In this document: one piece after another, positions 25,794 through 34,552 of the stretch
Layout: the number at the start of each line of letters is the position of its first letter
How positions within the stretch are numbered: position 1 is the stretch's first letter
Assembly: GCA_965220105.1 (NCBI GenBank)
Contig: OZ244811.1
Location: 682,001 to 746,000, forward strand
Length of the DNA stretch: 64,000 nucleotides
From: Bin87 sp965220105
Lineage (GTDB): Bacteria; Chloroflexota; Dehalococcoidia; Lucifugimonadales; UBA3495
Reading direction: 5' to 3'
Translations under genes and position numbers: made by a program
Notes under the pieces: model-generated
Database searches by the model: none
The model's input: only the letters and a program-made list of their open reading frames with translations
Told to the model about the DNA's origin: nothing

Positions 25794-27326
25794 ATGTTGG
25801 CAACCGCACAAACTTGCGCCGTCATCGGCCTGGATGGCCAGATAATCCAGGCCGAGACCGATATCTCGCCCGGCCTGCCCGCCTTCCACATCGTCGGTTT
25901 GCCCGACACGGCAGTCCAGGAGTCCAAGGAACGGGTCCGGGCTGCCCTCCGCAACAGCGGCTGCGAATTCCCAATGCGCCGCATCACGGTGAATCTAGCG
26001 CCCGCGGATCTGAAAAAAGCCGGCCCCGCCTACGATTTGCCCATCGCCGCCGGCATATTGTTCAGCACCTCACAGGCCCCGCCCACGCTGGAACCGGCCA
26101 TTTTTCTGGGCGAACTGTCTCTGGATGGCGGGCTGCGTCACACCGCCGGTATCCTCCCCATGGTGTCCGTGGCCCGCGAGCAGGGCATCCATTCGGCTTA
26201 TGTCCCCAGCGCCGACGCCGCCGAAGCCGCCCTCGTCGACGGCGTGACCGTGTATCCGGTGGACTCTCTGGCCCAGCTGGTCGAACACCTCCAGGGCAAC
26301 CGACCCATTGAGCCCTTCCCCCACAGCGGGATTCACCTCAATGGCAACCGCAAATCACCCGAAAGCACGGACCTGGCCCATATCCGCGGGCAGAACCACG
26401 CCAAGCGGGCCTTGGAAGTCGCCGCCGCCGGCTTCCACAACATCATGTTCAGCGGCCCGCCTGGTTCCGGCAAAACACTGCTGGCTCGAGCCCTGCCCGG
26501 CATCCTGCCCTTCCTGACCCCTGAGGAAGCCTTGGAAGTAACCAAGATTTACAGTGTCAGCGGCAACCTGCCTCCCGATTGCCCCCTAGTGGCCCAGCGT
26601 CCGTTCCGCTCCCCCCATTACACCATATCCAACGCCGGCCTGGTGGGTGGTGGCCGGATGCTGCGTCCCGGCGAAATCACCTTGTGCCATCGTGGCGTCC
26701 TGTTCCTCGACGAACTCCCCGAATTCGGACACGCCATCCTGGAGTCCCTGCGCCAACCCCTGGAAGACAAAACCGTAACCATCACCCGGGTCAGTGGCAC
26801 AGTTACTTATCCGGCGAGCTTCATGCTGGTGGCGGCCATGAACCCCTGTCCCTGCGGATACGCTACCCATCCCCGCAAGGATTGTGTCTGCAACCCGGCG
26901 GCGGTGGCCCGCTACCAGCGACGCATCAGCGGGCCCCTGCTGGAACGCATCGACATCTTCGTCGAAGTGCCGCCCGTGGAGTTCGACAGCCTGCTCGAAC
27001 AAACTCCGGGTGAGACTTCGGAGGCCGTTCGGGACAGGGTGCTAAAATCCCGTGCCATCCAGGAGCAACGTTTTGCTACCGGGGGTGAAGAACGTCTGAT
27101 GTCCAACGCAGAAATCACCGGCGCCCGTGTCTGGGATTTTTGCGCCCTCCAGGATGACGCTCACGCCCTGCTCCAGCGCGCCGCGCAACAGCTGGATTTA
27201 TCCGCCCGCGCCCTGCACCGGGTGCTCAAGATCGCCAGAACGGTTGCCGACCTGGCCGCCGCCGAGCAGATTGGTCCGGCCCACCTGGCCGAAGCGTTGC
27301 AATACCGCTCCCGGGGTGTTCAATAA
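25794..27326 (+). CDS. comM: YifB/ComM-family Mg-chelatase-like AAA ATPase
   Basis: A 510-residue AAA+ protein of the YifB/ComM type. The N-terminal Lon-protease-like domain carries GLPDTAVQESKERVRAA and APADLKKAGPAYDLPIA. The central Mg-chelatase ATPase has Walker A FSGPPGSGKTLLAR and Walker B GVLFLDELPEF; NPCPCGY...CVC is the family Cys cluster. ComM is a DNA branch-migration helicase in natural transformation. The frame opens at 25659, but ATG 25794 is preferred, with GGAGGG 6 bp upstream and a normal protein length. It is likely the first gene of a + strand group ending in the DUF3090/SCO1664 pair, though a repeat separates them. Confidence 0.93.
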   Translation: MLATAQTCAVIGLDGQIIQAETDISPGLPAFHIVGLPDTAVQESKERVRAALRNSGCEFPMRRITVNLAPADLKKAGPAYDLPIAAGILFSTSQAPPTLEPAIFLGELSLDGGLRHTAGILPMVSVAREQGIHSAYVPSADAAEAALVDGVTVYPVDSLAQLVEHLQGNRPIEPFPHSGIHLNGNRKSPESTDLAHIRGQNHAKRALEVAAAGFHNIMFSGPPGSGKTLLARALPGILPFLTPEEALEVTKIYSVSGNLPPDCPLVAQRPFRSPHYTISNAGLVGGGRMLRPGEITLCHRGVLFLDELPEFGHAILESLRQPLEDKTVTITRVSGTVTYPASFMLVAAMNPCPCGYATHPRKDCVCNPAAVARYQRRISGPLLERIDIFVEVPPVEFDSLLEQTPGETSEAVRDRVLKSRAIQEQRFATGGEERLMSNAEITGARVWDFCALQDDAHALLQRAAQQLDLSARALHRVLKIARTVADLAAAEQIGPAHLAEALQYRSRGVQ

Positions 27327-27335
27327 GGATTTTCC

Positions 27336-27485
27336 GCTCACGCCTACCCGTTTCGTTCCGTCATTGCGAGGAGCAAAGCGACGTGGCAATCTCGTTGAGG
27401 TTGAACCTACGTCTACGAACCACCGTTGCTACGGCGACGGGATTGTTTCGCTACGCTCGCGGTGACACAGTGAGTACGCATGAGG
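27336..27485. repeat. Dispersed palindromic repeat, full-length divergent copy C
   Basis: Begins near cgcctacccgtttcg, then tcattgcgaggagcaaagcgacgtggcaatctcg, a central ggttgaacctacg segment, and the complementary arm ending gtgacacagtgagtacgc. More diverged than copies A and B. It occupies most of the gap after comM. Confidence 0.8.
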
Positions 27486-27652
27486 GATTTTCCGGGCTTG
27501 ACGGATCGTTATTAACTGACGGATTGTTGCTGCTAGATCCGGCAATCTCCCCCTCATGTACCCCGGCCCCGAATGCCGGCGGCCTCTCCGCCTGCCGCGC
27601 TCCGCATCCGGCAGGCCTTGCCAGTCCCTGCGTCGCCGACTATCATAGCCCC

Positions 27653-28186
27653 ATGGCGGAACGAGAAGTTAGATACAGTTTGGGCGCAGCGCAATCGGTT
27701 CTGGCTGAGACCTTCGGGCAGCCGGGCCAGCGTACCTTCCGGTTGGTGGCCGAGGCTGGCCGGGCCCAGTCGTTCATCTGGCTGGAGAAAGAGCAACTGC
27801 TGCAACTGGGTGTCTACCTCAAGCAGGCCGTAGAACAGCTCGCCGATACCGATTCGTCCGCGGACAGCACCCCATCAGAAGCGCCTTGGACGGGTGATCC
27901 CATCGAGCAGGATTTCCGCGCGCGGGCCATGCAATTGCAATACGACCGGGAAGCCAACTGCTTTCTCCTGCAAGCCTTTGAAGGCGACGAAGACGACCCT
28001 GACGCCGGGGCCCAAACTTCGGTGAGCTTCTGGATGACGGTGTCCCAGGTTTCGTCGTTGGCTGATGAAGCCCTGCGTATTTGCGCCGCCGGCCGCCCGC
28101 CCTGCTTCCTGTGCGGTATGCCCATAGACCCTGACGGTCACCGTTGCGCCCGCGCCAACGGAAACGGCGTTTACGAAACCGGTTAG
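27653..28186 (+). CDS. DUF3090 family protein
   Basis: A 177-residue protein with the DUF3090 layout. The N-terminal part reads FGQPGQRTFRLVAEAG and SFIWLEKEQLLQLG, and the C-terminus ends with a zinc-ribbon-like CFLCGMPIDPDGHRCAR. Family members are known from Actinobacteria and Chloroflexota and almost always precede an SCO1664-family gene, as here. The role is unknown; in actinobacteria this pair is found near mycothiol synthesis genes. ATG 27653 is chosen over the far upstream frame opening at 27383, because conservation begins here. Confidence 0.92.
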   Translation: MAEREVRYSLGAAQSVLAETFGQPGQRTFRLVAEAGRAQSFIWLEKEQLLQLGVYLKQAVEQLADTDSSADSTPSEAPWTGDPIEQDFRARAMQLQYDREANCFLLQAFEGDEDDPDAGAQTSVSFWMTVSQVSSLADEALRICAAGRPPCFLCGMPIDPDGHRCARANGNGVYETG

Positions 28187-28246
28187 CCGGGCGTCCAACC
28201 CCGTCCCTGTTATCTCCGGCCGCGTTCCGTACCTTCGGGTGCTCCC

Positions 28247-28984
28247 TTGAGCAACTTAGAGCCTCCAGACCGGGATTTGCTTAGCTACGGCGAATTCGTC
28301 ACTTGCGACCTGACTCCCGCCGGCTCCAACTACACCTTTCTCGCCGAGCTGTCGCTCAACGGACGGCACGGCAAGGCCATTTATAAACCCGTCCGCGGCG
28401 AGATTCCGCTGTGGGATTTTCCCACGGGCACGCTTTACAAACGGGAGTACGCCGCCTACCTGCTGAGCCAGGTGCTGGGCTGGGATTTCATCCCCCTCAC
28501 CATCATCCGCGACGGCCCCCACGGCATCGGCTCGGCCCAACTCTTCGTGGAACACGATCCCCGGGAGAACTACTACACCATATCCCGGGACAGCCTTGAT
28601 GAAGAGTCCGCCGACCAGCTCCGCACCATCTGCTGCTTCGACCTGGTTGCCAATAACACCGACCGCAAGGCGAACCACGTGCTGCGGGGCATGGACGGAA
28701 AGCTCTGGGGCATCGACCAGGGCCTGACCTTTCACGCCGACACCAAGATACGCACCGTCATCTGGGATTTCGGTGACGAACCCATTCCCGACCGACTGCT
28801 GGAACCCCTGCGCCGACTTTCCGGCCAAATCCTGTCCCCTCGCGGCGACTTGGAGGAGCTCATGACCCTGCTGGACAGCGGCGAGGCTCGGGCGCTGCTG
28901 CAACGGTTGCAGTGGGTGCTGGAGGAGGGGGTGTTCCCCGGCGTCCCGGGGCTGCGCCGCCGTCGCCGACGCGGAGAAGATTAG
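28247..28984 (+). CDS. SCO1664-family protein (PI3/PI4-kinase-like fold)
   Basis: A 245-residue protein with the kinase-like core of the SCO1664 family. Seen: KAIYKPVRGEIPLWDFP (ATP-lysine-like segment), TLYKREYAAYLLSQVLGWDFIPLT, DLVANNTDRKANHVLR (catalytic-loop-like D..NN.DRK) and WGIDQGLTFH (DFG-like IDQG). Start TTG 28247 has no clear in-frame alternative. It lies 60 bp after DUF3090, a pairing typical of Actinobacteria and Chloroflexota, so a shared cofactor or redox-linked role is likely. The substrate of the kinase fold is unknown. Confidence 0.92.
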   Translation: MSNLEPPDRDLLSYGEFVTCDLTPAGSNYTFLAELSLNGRHGKAIYKPVRGEIPLWDFPTGTLYKREYAAYLLSQVLGWDFIPLTIIRDGPHGIGSAQLFVEHDPRENYYTISRDSLDEESADQLRTICCFDLVANNTDRKANHVLRGMDGKLWGIDQGLTFHADTKIRTVIWDFGDEPIPDRLLEPLRRLSGQILSPRGDLEELMTLLDSGEARALLQRLQWVLEEGVFPGVPGLRRRRRRGED

Positions 28985-29003
28985 CCGTTATGGACCCGAG
29001 AAA

Positions 29004-29663
29004 TCAGCCGTTGGCCAGCAATCCGTAGTCGAAATGCTCCAGGTTTTCGATGATTACGTCTGCCGCCGACAGATCCAGGTGGCGCGTCGAATCGGTCAGT
29101 GTGCAAACTGTGTACGCCCCGGAACTGGAAGCAGCCGCCAACCCAACCGGCGAGTCCTCAATGGCGACGCACTGGTTGGCCTCCAGACCAATCAGTCGCG
29201 CCGCTTTGATGTAGATGTCCGGCGCCGGTTTGCCGTTCTCGATATCGTCGCCACCCAGCTTGACCGGGAACGCATGGGTCAACCCGATGACGTCCAGCTT
29301 CAGGTTTACCCACTCCCGCAGCGACGACGATGCCACCGCGATGGGCAGGTTCCTCCGTCGGGCCTCCGCCACCAGATCGACCACACCCGGACGCGGTACC
29401 AGGTCCGAGCGCAGCACGTCCTTGACCACGTCGTTATAACCGGCCAGCAGCTCCGCAGGCGTCTGCGGGATGTTACGCAGGTCCTTCACCCGCACCCACG
29501 TCTCTTCCACCGTCGTCCCCAGCAGGTATCGGTTGTTCTCCTCCTCCGTGATTGGGGCCGCGCCGTACCGTTCGACCATCACGTTGACCGCCTTGTGAAA
29601 CAGGGGCTCGCTATCAACCAGCACCCCGTCCATGTCGAACAATATCCCCCGGTATTCCGCCAT
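29004..29663 (-). CDS. HAD-superfamily phosphatase/phosphomutase (beta-phosphoglucomutase-like)
   Basis: A 219-residue HAD subfamily IA protein. Motif I is LFDMDGVLVDSEP (nucleophile Asp), motif II Ser/Thr lies in IAVASSSLREW, and motif III/IV read GKPAPDIYIKAA and AIEDSPVGLAAA. Cap-domain residues look like phosphoglucomutase or sugar phosphatases. ATG 29663 follows AAGGAG by 8 bp. It is 67 bp downstream of modC on the same strand and may be cotranscribed, but a metabolic link is not evident. Confidence 0.9.
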   Translation of the reverse strand: MAEYRGILFDMDGVLVDSEPLFHKAVNVMVERYGAAPITEEENNRYLLGTTVEETWVRVKDLRNIPQTPAELLAGYNDVVKDVLRSDLVPRPGVVDLVAEARRRNLPIAVASSSLREWVNLKLDVIGLTHAFPVKLGGDDIENGKPAPDIYIKAARLIGLEANQCVAIEDSPVGLAAASSSGAYTVCTLTDSTRHLDLSAADVIIENLEHFDYGLLANG

Positions 29664-29730
29664 GTTTCCATTCTCCTTGATGTACCCGGATGTGCCCGCA
29701 ATGTGCGGATGCGCCGAGCCCCGACGAAGA

Positions 29731-30885
29731 TTATAGCGGGGGCCGGCGCTGGGAGACATCTTGCCCGTCGCTCAGCAGGAAGCAGGAAGACGCCTTGAAT
29801 ATCGCCCAAAGAGTCATCCCAGGCTCGATTTGCATCGCCTCCAGCGAAGTGCCGGTGATATGGCACCGCAAGGTGATTCCCCCGCAATCCAGCGCCACCT
29901 GGTAGCCCGGGGGCCGCAGATCCACCGCCGACACCACTCCGGTCCAGGTGTTGCGCGCCGAAGATTGGGGCAGCGGGCCAGAGGCCAGGATGATGTCCGA
30001 CGCCCGCACGCCCACAGTGACCGTCTCCCCTTCCGCCACGCCGTCGGCCAGGGGTGTTTCCAGAGTATGGTCGCCAGCGGCGCACACCATGGTGCCGTCG
30101 TGGGGCAGCCGCGCCGTAACCCGCATTTCCAGCAAATTCTCCACCCCCACCAGCCGGGCCACCCTACCTTGTCCCGGTTGCTCCAGAACCGCCAAGGGCT
30201 CGCCAATGGCGATGGCCTGGCCCCGGTCGATGACCTGCACCGAGTCGCCCAGCGCCAGCGCTTCCTCCCGGTCATGGGTCACCATGATGACCGGGCTACT
30301 GGCCCGGGCGACCGTCGCCCGCAACGCCGCCCCCAACTCGCGGCGTAATTCCATGTCCAGCGATGCAAATGGCTCGTCCAGCAGCAGCAATTTGGGCGAG
30401 GGCGCTAACGCCCGGGCCAGCGCGGTCCGCTGTTGCTGTCCGCCGGACAACTCCCCCACCCGCCGCAATTCCAGTCCGTCCAGCTGCAACGATTCTACGA
30501 GTTCCGATACGCGCTGACGGGCTGCGAGACCGCGCCGGTTACTGAGCCCGTAGGCTATGTTGTCCCGTACGGTCAGGTGTGGGAACAGGTGATTTTGCTG
30601 CGTCACGTATCCCACCTGTCGTTGGTGGGGTGGCACCCAGATGGCGTACCTGGGAACACCGTAGCCGTCGCTGTACACCGTGCGGCCATCAATCGCAATG
30701 AACCCGGCGTCCGGGCGGATCAGTCCGGCCAATGCGCGCAATGCCGTAGTCTTGCCCGCGCCCGATGGCCCGAACAACACCAGGATGTGACCGGCCGGCA
30801 CTCCTACCGGCAAATCCAGCCGGAAGCCGTCCATCGAGACCTGGAAACGTCCCAGCACCGACGCGTTCTGCACCGTGGGAATCAA
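29731..30885 (-). CDS. modC: Molybdate ABC transporter ATPase ModC
   Basis: A 384-residue ATPase with Walker A FGPSGAGKTTALR, Q-loop VTQQNHLFPHLTV, signature LSGGQQQR, Walker B LLLLDEPFASLD, H-loop MVTHDREEA, and a C-terminal TOBE-type oxyanion-binding region (VGVRASDIILA). The start is a TTG at 30885 that overlaps the modB stop as TTGA, in frame with the stop at 29731. Earlier frame openings lie within modB and are ruled out. The transporter supplies molybdate for molybdoenzymes. Confidence 0.9.
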   Translation of the reverse strand: MIPTVQNASVLGRFQVSMDGFRLDLPVGVPAGHILVLFGPSGAGKTTALRALAGLIRPDAGFIAIDGRTVYSDGYGVPRYAIWVPPHQRQVGYVTQQNHLFPHLTVRDNIAYGLSNRRGLAARQRVSELVESLQLDGLELRRVGELSGGQQQRTALARALAPSPKLLLLDEPFASLDMELRRELGAALRATVARASSPVIMVTHDREEALALGDSVQVIDRGQAIAIGEPLAVLEQPGQGRVARLVGVENLLEMRVTARLPHDGTMVCAAGDHTLETPLADGVAEGETVTVGVRASDIILASGPLPQSSARNTWTGVVSAVDLRPPGYQVALDCGGITLRCHITGTSLEAMQIEPGMTLWAIFKASSCFLLSDGQDVSQRRPPL

Positions 30886-31739
30886 TGCGCCGCTCCCCGA
30901 CCGACCCGTAGCGCGAGGCCGAGCGCGACGAGAGCCAGCATCGACATCGCCAGCAGCAGAACGGCCAGCGCCAGCGCCGCGCCCAGGCTGGTTTCCATCG
31001 CCGTCATGATGGCCAGTGGCATCGTTTGCGTACGGCCCGTGAGGTTCCCGGCGAACATGATGGTTGCGCCAAACTCCGATATCGCCCGCGCCCACGCCAG
31101 CGCCATCCCGGTTGCCAGCGACGGCCAGGCCATGGGAACCGTCAAACGCCAGAACGTCCCCAACGGCGACACCCCCAGCGTTTGCGACACATCCTCGTAG
31201 GCCACGTCCACGCCGGCGAACCCGATCCGCGCGGCCCTCACGTAGAACGGCGCCGCCACGAAAACCTGCGCGAATATCACCGCCCCAGTGGTGAAAGGCA
31301 ACCCGATTCCCGCCACCGACAGCGTCGGACCCAACAACCCGTTCCTGCCGAACGCCATCAGCATTGCCACCCCCGCCACCACCGGCGGCAACACGATGGG
31401 CAGTTCCACGAACCCGTCAATCACTCGCAACACCATCGAATCACGGCGAGCCAGCAGGAGGGCGAAGGGCGTTCCAACGCCAACCACAATGGCCATACTG
31501 ACGATGCTCGTTACCACCGACAGACGCACTGCCTGTATCACCAATGGCCCAGTCAATCCATCCAGGAATCCGTCCTGCTGCCCCGCCCGAATCAGGAGCG
31601 CCAGGATGGGCAACCCGATGAAAACGACGTACATCGCCGTAGCGACCACCCCCGCCGGAGCCAGCGCACCCAGCGCTCCTCCCCGGCGTCTTACCCGGCG
31701 TCTTCCCCGCCGACCTCCCCGGGGTGACCCGTTGGCCAT
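30882..31739 (-). CDS. modB: Molybdate ABC transporter permease ModB
   Basis: A 285-residue inner-membrane permease with about five to six hydrophobic helices. The first follows a basic N-terminus (MANGSPRGGRRGRRRVRRR). The EAA loop is near ISQTLGVSPLGTFWRLTVPMAW (read ...YEDVSQTLGVSPLGTF), just before the last helices. Subfamily features: PIVLPPVVAGVAML. It starts 5 bp after the modA stop and overlaps modC by 4 bp. Confident as part of a modABC operon. Confidence 0.92.
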   Translation of the reverse strand: MANGSPRGGRRGRRRVRRRGGALGALAPAGVVATAMYVVFIGLPILALLIRAGQQDGFLDGLTGPLVIQAVRLSVVTSIVSMAIVVGVGTPFALLLARRDSMVLRVIDGFVELPIVLPPVVAGVAMLMAFGRNGLLGPTLSVAGIGLPFTTGAVIFAQVFVAAPFYVRAARIGFAGVDVAYEDVSQTLGVSPLGTFWRLTVPMAWPSLATGMALAWARAISEFGATIMFAGNLTGRTQTMPLAIMTAMETSLGAALALAVLLLAMSMLALVALGLALRVGRGAAH

Positions 31740-31744
31740 ACTAG

Positions 31745-32620
31745 TTACCCGCCCGCCAGGACCGGCGCGGCCCGACGAGATTTGGGCTCCACGAGTCCGC
31801 AGGGGCAGGCGACGTTGGTCGGGGGCGCGAACCCGTGGCCCCGCAATACCGCCAGGCCGGCATCGCTCAGCACATACTCGACAAACGCCAGGGCAATCTC
31901 GGGATATTCTGCTCCGGCCAGCGTGGCGATCGGATATTGCGCTGCCGTGTTCAGGTGCAGCGGTATCTTGATCTGCCGCAACGTGCCCGCATATTGCTCC
32001 GCCGCGGCATCGCTTTCATAGACGAGGCCGGCGTCCACTTCGCCCAGCGCAACCTTTTGCGCCACCGCGCGAACGCTGGTCTCGTTGGTCACCACGTTGG
32101 CCAACACCGCGTCGGCAAACCCCGCCGTAAACTGGTTGTCGGCGGCCATGGCAACCAGCGCCTGCCGGGCGTAGGCTCCAGCCGGCACCTCCTCCGCGGC
32201 CAGCGCAACCGTAACGCCCGGGTCTGCCAGGTCAGCCAGCGACCGCACCCGGCGTGAATCCGCCGGCGTCACCACCGCCATGCGGTTAGCCACGAAATAT
32301 ACGGGCGTATTGCCCAGCAAACCCCCTTCGTTAACCTGCTCCATTTGGCGCCAGTCCGCCGCCGCAAAAACGTCCGCCGCCGCTCCCTGCAACAACTGCG
32401 TCCGCAGCGTCTGGCTCCCGGCGAAATGCAACTCTACCTCCACGCCGTCTCGGCTCGACTCAAAGCCCTCCGCCAACTCCCCGAAGGATTCTACCAGTGA
32501 CGCCGCCGCAAACACCGTCAGCGTTTCGACGCCATCCCGACCACCCGCCGCAGCGCAACCAGGGATGAATGCCGCAATGCCGGCAACCAGGATCAGGGTA
32601 TTGATGATTCTGGAGAACAT
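31745..32620 (-). CDS. modA: Molybdate-binding lipoprotein ModA
   Basis: A 291-residue periplasmic/extracellular binding protein. The N-terminus has a lipoprotein signal with lipobox IPGC near residue 22. Then LTVFAAASLVESFGELA is the classic ModA motif that contacts the oxyanion, followed by AGSQTLRTQL and ADVFAAADWRQM. The mature C-terminus retains typical ModA strands. It heads the modA-modB-modC operon on the minus strand. Whether molybdate or tungstate is the ligand cannot be told from sequence alone. No ModE gene or Moco riboswitch was seen upstream. Confidence 0.92.
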   Translation of the reverse strand: MFSRIINTLILVAGIAAFIPGCAAAGGRDGVETLTVFAAASLVESFGELAEGFESSRDGVEVELHFAGSQTLRTQLLQGAAADVFAAADWRQMEQVNEGGLLGNTPVYFVANRMAVVTPADSRRVRSLADLADPGVTVALAAEEVPAGAYARQALVAMAADNQFTAGFADAVLANVVTNETSVRAVAQKVALGEVDAGLVYESDAAAEQYAGTLRQIKIPLHLNTAAQYPIATLAGAEYPEIALAFVEYVLSDAGLAVLRGHGFAPPTNVACPCGLVEPKSRRAAPVLAGG

Positions 32621-32711
32621 GGCGGCATGACAAACTCTGGCAATCGGATAACCGCCACATTATATCCACACTGGCAGTATGCCCTGCCATTGCGAACAGC
32701 GTCCGCCGCCC

Positions 32712-32804
32712 GTCATTGCGAGAAGCGCCAGCGACGTGGCAATCTCGATCAACGTATAGCGCTCCAAAGGCAACGGGATTGCCACGCTACGCTCACAATG
32801 ACAG
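32712..32804. repeat. Dispersed palindromic repeat, short copy D
   Basis: Arms gtcattgcgagaagcgccagcgacgtggcaatctcg and ggattgccacgctacgctcacaatgac, separated by a short unrelated centre. It lacks the outer acccactt/aagtgggt ends. It lies between modA and the Lin0512-family gene. Confidence 0.75.
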
Positions 32805-32945
32805 CGTTCTTGGGCCCGGGCCCCGATTGGTCTCCCTTGACTTGCCGGCGTCGCTGCCGTTAAATGGCCGCAGTCCCCAGGGGCGGCTGCTGGTCGACAG
32901 CGCCGCTCATCTCGTCCACCAATCGCAAACCGCACAGGAGGTTGC

Positions 32946-33293
32946 ATGATGGCTCTGGTTCGCTGCGTTACCGAAATGGGTATGGGAGTCGACGTCCACG
33001 GCCTCGACTACACGTTGGCCGCCAAGCGCGCCGTTTTCGACGCCATTCACCACAGCAGCCTCGGGTTCACCCGGCTGGTGAACGCTACCGCCGACGATAT
33101 GACCGTCCACGTGACCATCGGCGCGCCGCGACCCGAGAAGGTCAACGCCGACGAGGTTGCTGACTCATTGCCCCATGGCCGCGCCGACATCGACGTCGTC
33201 GTGGGCGGCCTGGAGCTCCTCAACGACAACGGCAGCGACGGTACCCTCATCGCCAACGCCATCATCACGGTGAGCATTGACGACGGCAAATAA
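32946..33293 (+). CDS. Lin0512 family protein
   Basis: A 115-residue protein that matches the Lin0512 family (TIGR02058-like, from memory). Markers are the N-terminal RCVTEMGMGVDVHGLDYTLAA, FDAIHHSSL, and the C-terminal GTLIANAIITVSID. The family function is unknown. Tandem ATGs at 32946 and 32949 follow AGGAGG at 32936-32941; the second has better spacing. It stands alone ahead of the LLM/epoxide-hydrolase group. Confidence 0.9.
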   Translation: MMALVRCVTEMGMGVDVHGLDYTLAAKRAVFDAIHHSSLGFTRLVNATADDMTVHVTIGAPRPEKVNADEVADSLPHGRADIDVVVGGLELLNDNGSDGTLIANAIITVSIDDGK

Positions 33294-33414
33294 CCACCGC
33301 AGCTTTTAGTCAACACCTCGGGCGCGCCTGCGGAGTGTTAGCATCAGCGTACCCGCCAGCCGCGCCCCAGAGCCTCGCTGCAAGGTCGTTCGCCACCAGG
33401 TCGTCGGAGTATCC

Positions 33415-34470
33415 ATGCGTTTCGGGCATTTCTTCTACCCCATGAAATTCGACGACTCCCGGGACGACCAGGCCATCCAGGAGTGTCTGGACGAAGCCGT
33501 GCTGGTTGAGGAACTGGGTTTCGACGCAATCTGGCTGGCCGAGCACTACTTTACCGGTGAGTGCGTCTACGGCGACCCGCTAGTGTTCGCCAGCGCCCTG
33601 GCCGTCAAGACCAGGCGGGTGTTGTTGGGTTTCGGCATCCTCGAATTGCCCCTCCACAACCCGGTGCGCGTCGCCATGCAAACCGCCCTGCTGGACAACC
33701 TGTGCCAGGGGCGTCTCGTGGTGGGCACCGCCCGGGGCTCCAATTACAACGCCTTCGAGTATCTGGGTTTCGGCACCGACCCCATCCTCGGCGCCGAGCA
33801 GATGGAGGAGGCGGAGGAGTTGATGGTCAAAGCCTGGACCACCGATAACGTGGACTTCAGGGGAAAGCACTGGCGGGTTTCCTTCCCTTCCGTTCGTCCG
33901 CGGCCCTACCAGAAGCCCCATCCTCCGCTGGCCCGCGCCTGCGTCAACCGGGAATCCATCGTCCAGATGGCCCGCATCGGTCGCCCCATCCTCCTGCGGG
34001 GCCGTTCGGTCAACAGCACGGGCGCTGACATCGCCCTCTACCGCGACACCATGTCCGACGCCGGCTTCGACGACGAATCCGTGGAACGCAACCTGGACCA
34101 GATCTGGGTCTGGCGCGAGATGCACCTGGCGGAGACCGACGGCCAGGCCATGGACGAATTCCTGCCGGCCAACTTGGCAGCCTACGCCATCATGCAGGAT
34201 TTCCGCGAACGCCTGAACCCCAGCGAGTTCCCCATGTCCTACCAGCCGCCGCCCGTGCAGAGGGAGGGTTACGCCGATAGTCCCGACCCGGACGCCGCCG
34301 AGAACCTGGTGGGCAGCCCCGCCCGCGTGGCCGATCAACTGGAGCAGATGCGCGCGGCCGGTATTCGCAACCTGATGCTCACCAATCGCGGCCTGGTGTC
34401 CGCCGAGGCGACCACCCGGTCGCTAAAACTGTTCGCCGAACAGGTCATGCCCCGGTTCCGCCATCCCTGA
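33415..34470 (+). CDS. LLM-class flavin-dependent oxidoreductase
   Basis: A 351-residue luciferase-like monooxygenase. Marks: MRFGHFFYPMKF, VEELGFDAIWLAEHYF, GFGILELPLHNPVRVAMQTALLD, and GRLVVGTARGSNYNAFEY. The GEHYF-like Glu-His pair is shared with other members here. Substrate unknown. It is followed 82 bp later by an epoxide hydrolase and then a further LLM gene, all in the same direction, suggesting an oxygenation pathway. Confidence 0.92.
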   Translation: MRFGHFFYPMKFDDSRDDQAIQECLDEAVLVEELGFDAIWLAEHYFTGECVYGDPLVFASALAVKTRRVLLGFGILELPLHNPVRVAMQTALLDNLCQGRLVVGTARGSNYNAFEYLGFGTDPILGAEQMEEAEELMVKAWTTDNVDFRGKHWRVSFPSVRPRPYQKPHPPLARACVNRESIVQMARIGRPILLRGRSVNSTGADIALYRDTMSDAGFDDESVERNLDQIWVWREMHLAETDGQAMDEFLPANLAAYAIMQDFRERLNPSEFPMSYQPPPVQREGYADSPDPDAAENLVGSPARVADQLEQMRAAGIRNLMLTNRGLVSAEATTRSLKLFAEQVMPRFRHP

Positions 34471-34552
34471 ACCGCCCTCTGAATTGATCTCACTCTTTGA
34501 TTACCCTCTCCGTCCAAAAGGACCCTGAGCCACCCCGCACAAGGAGTTCCCC

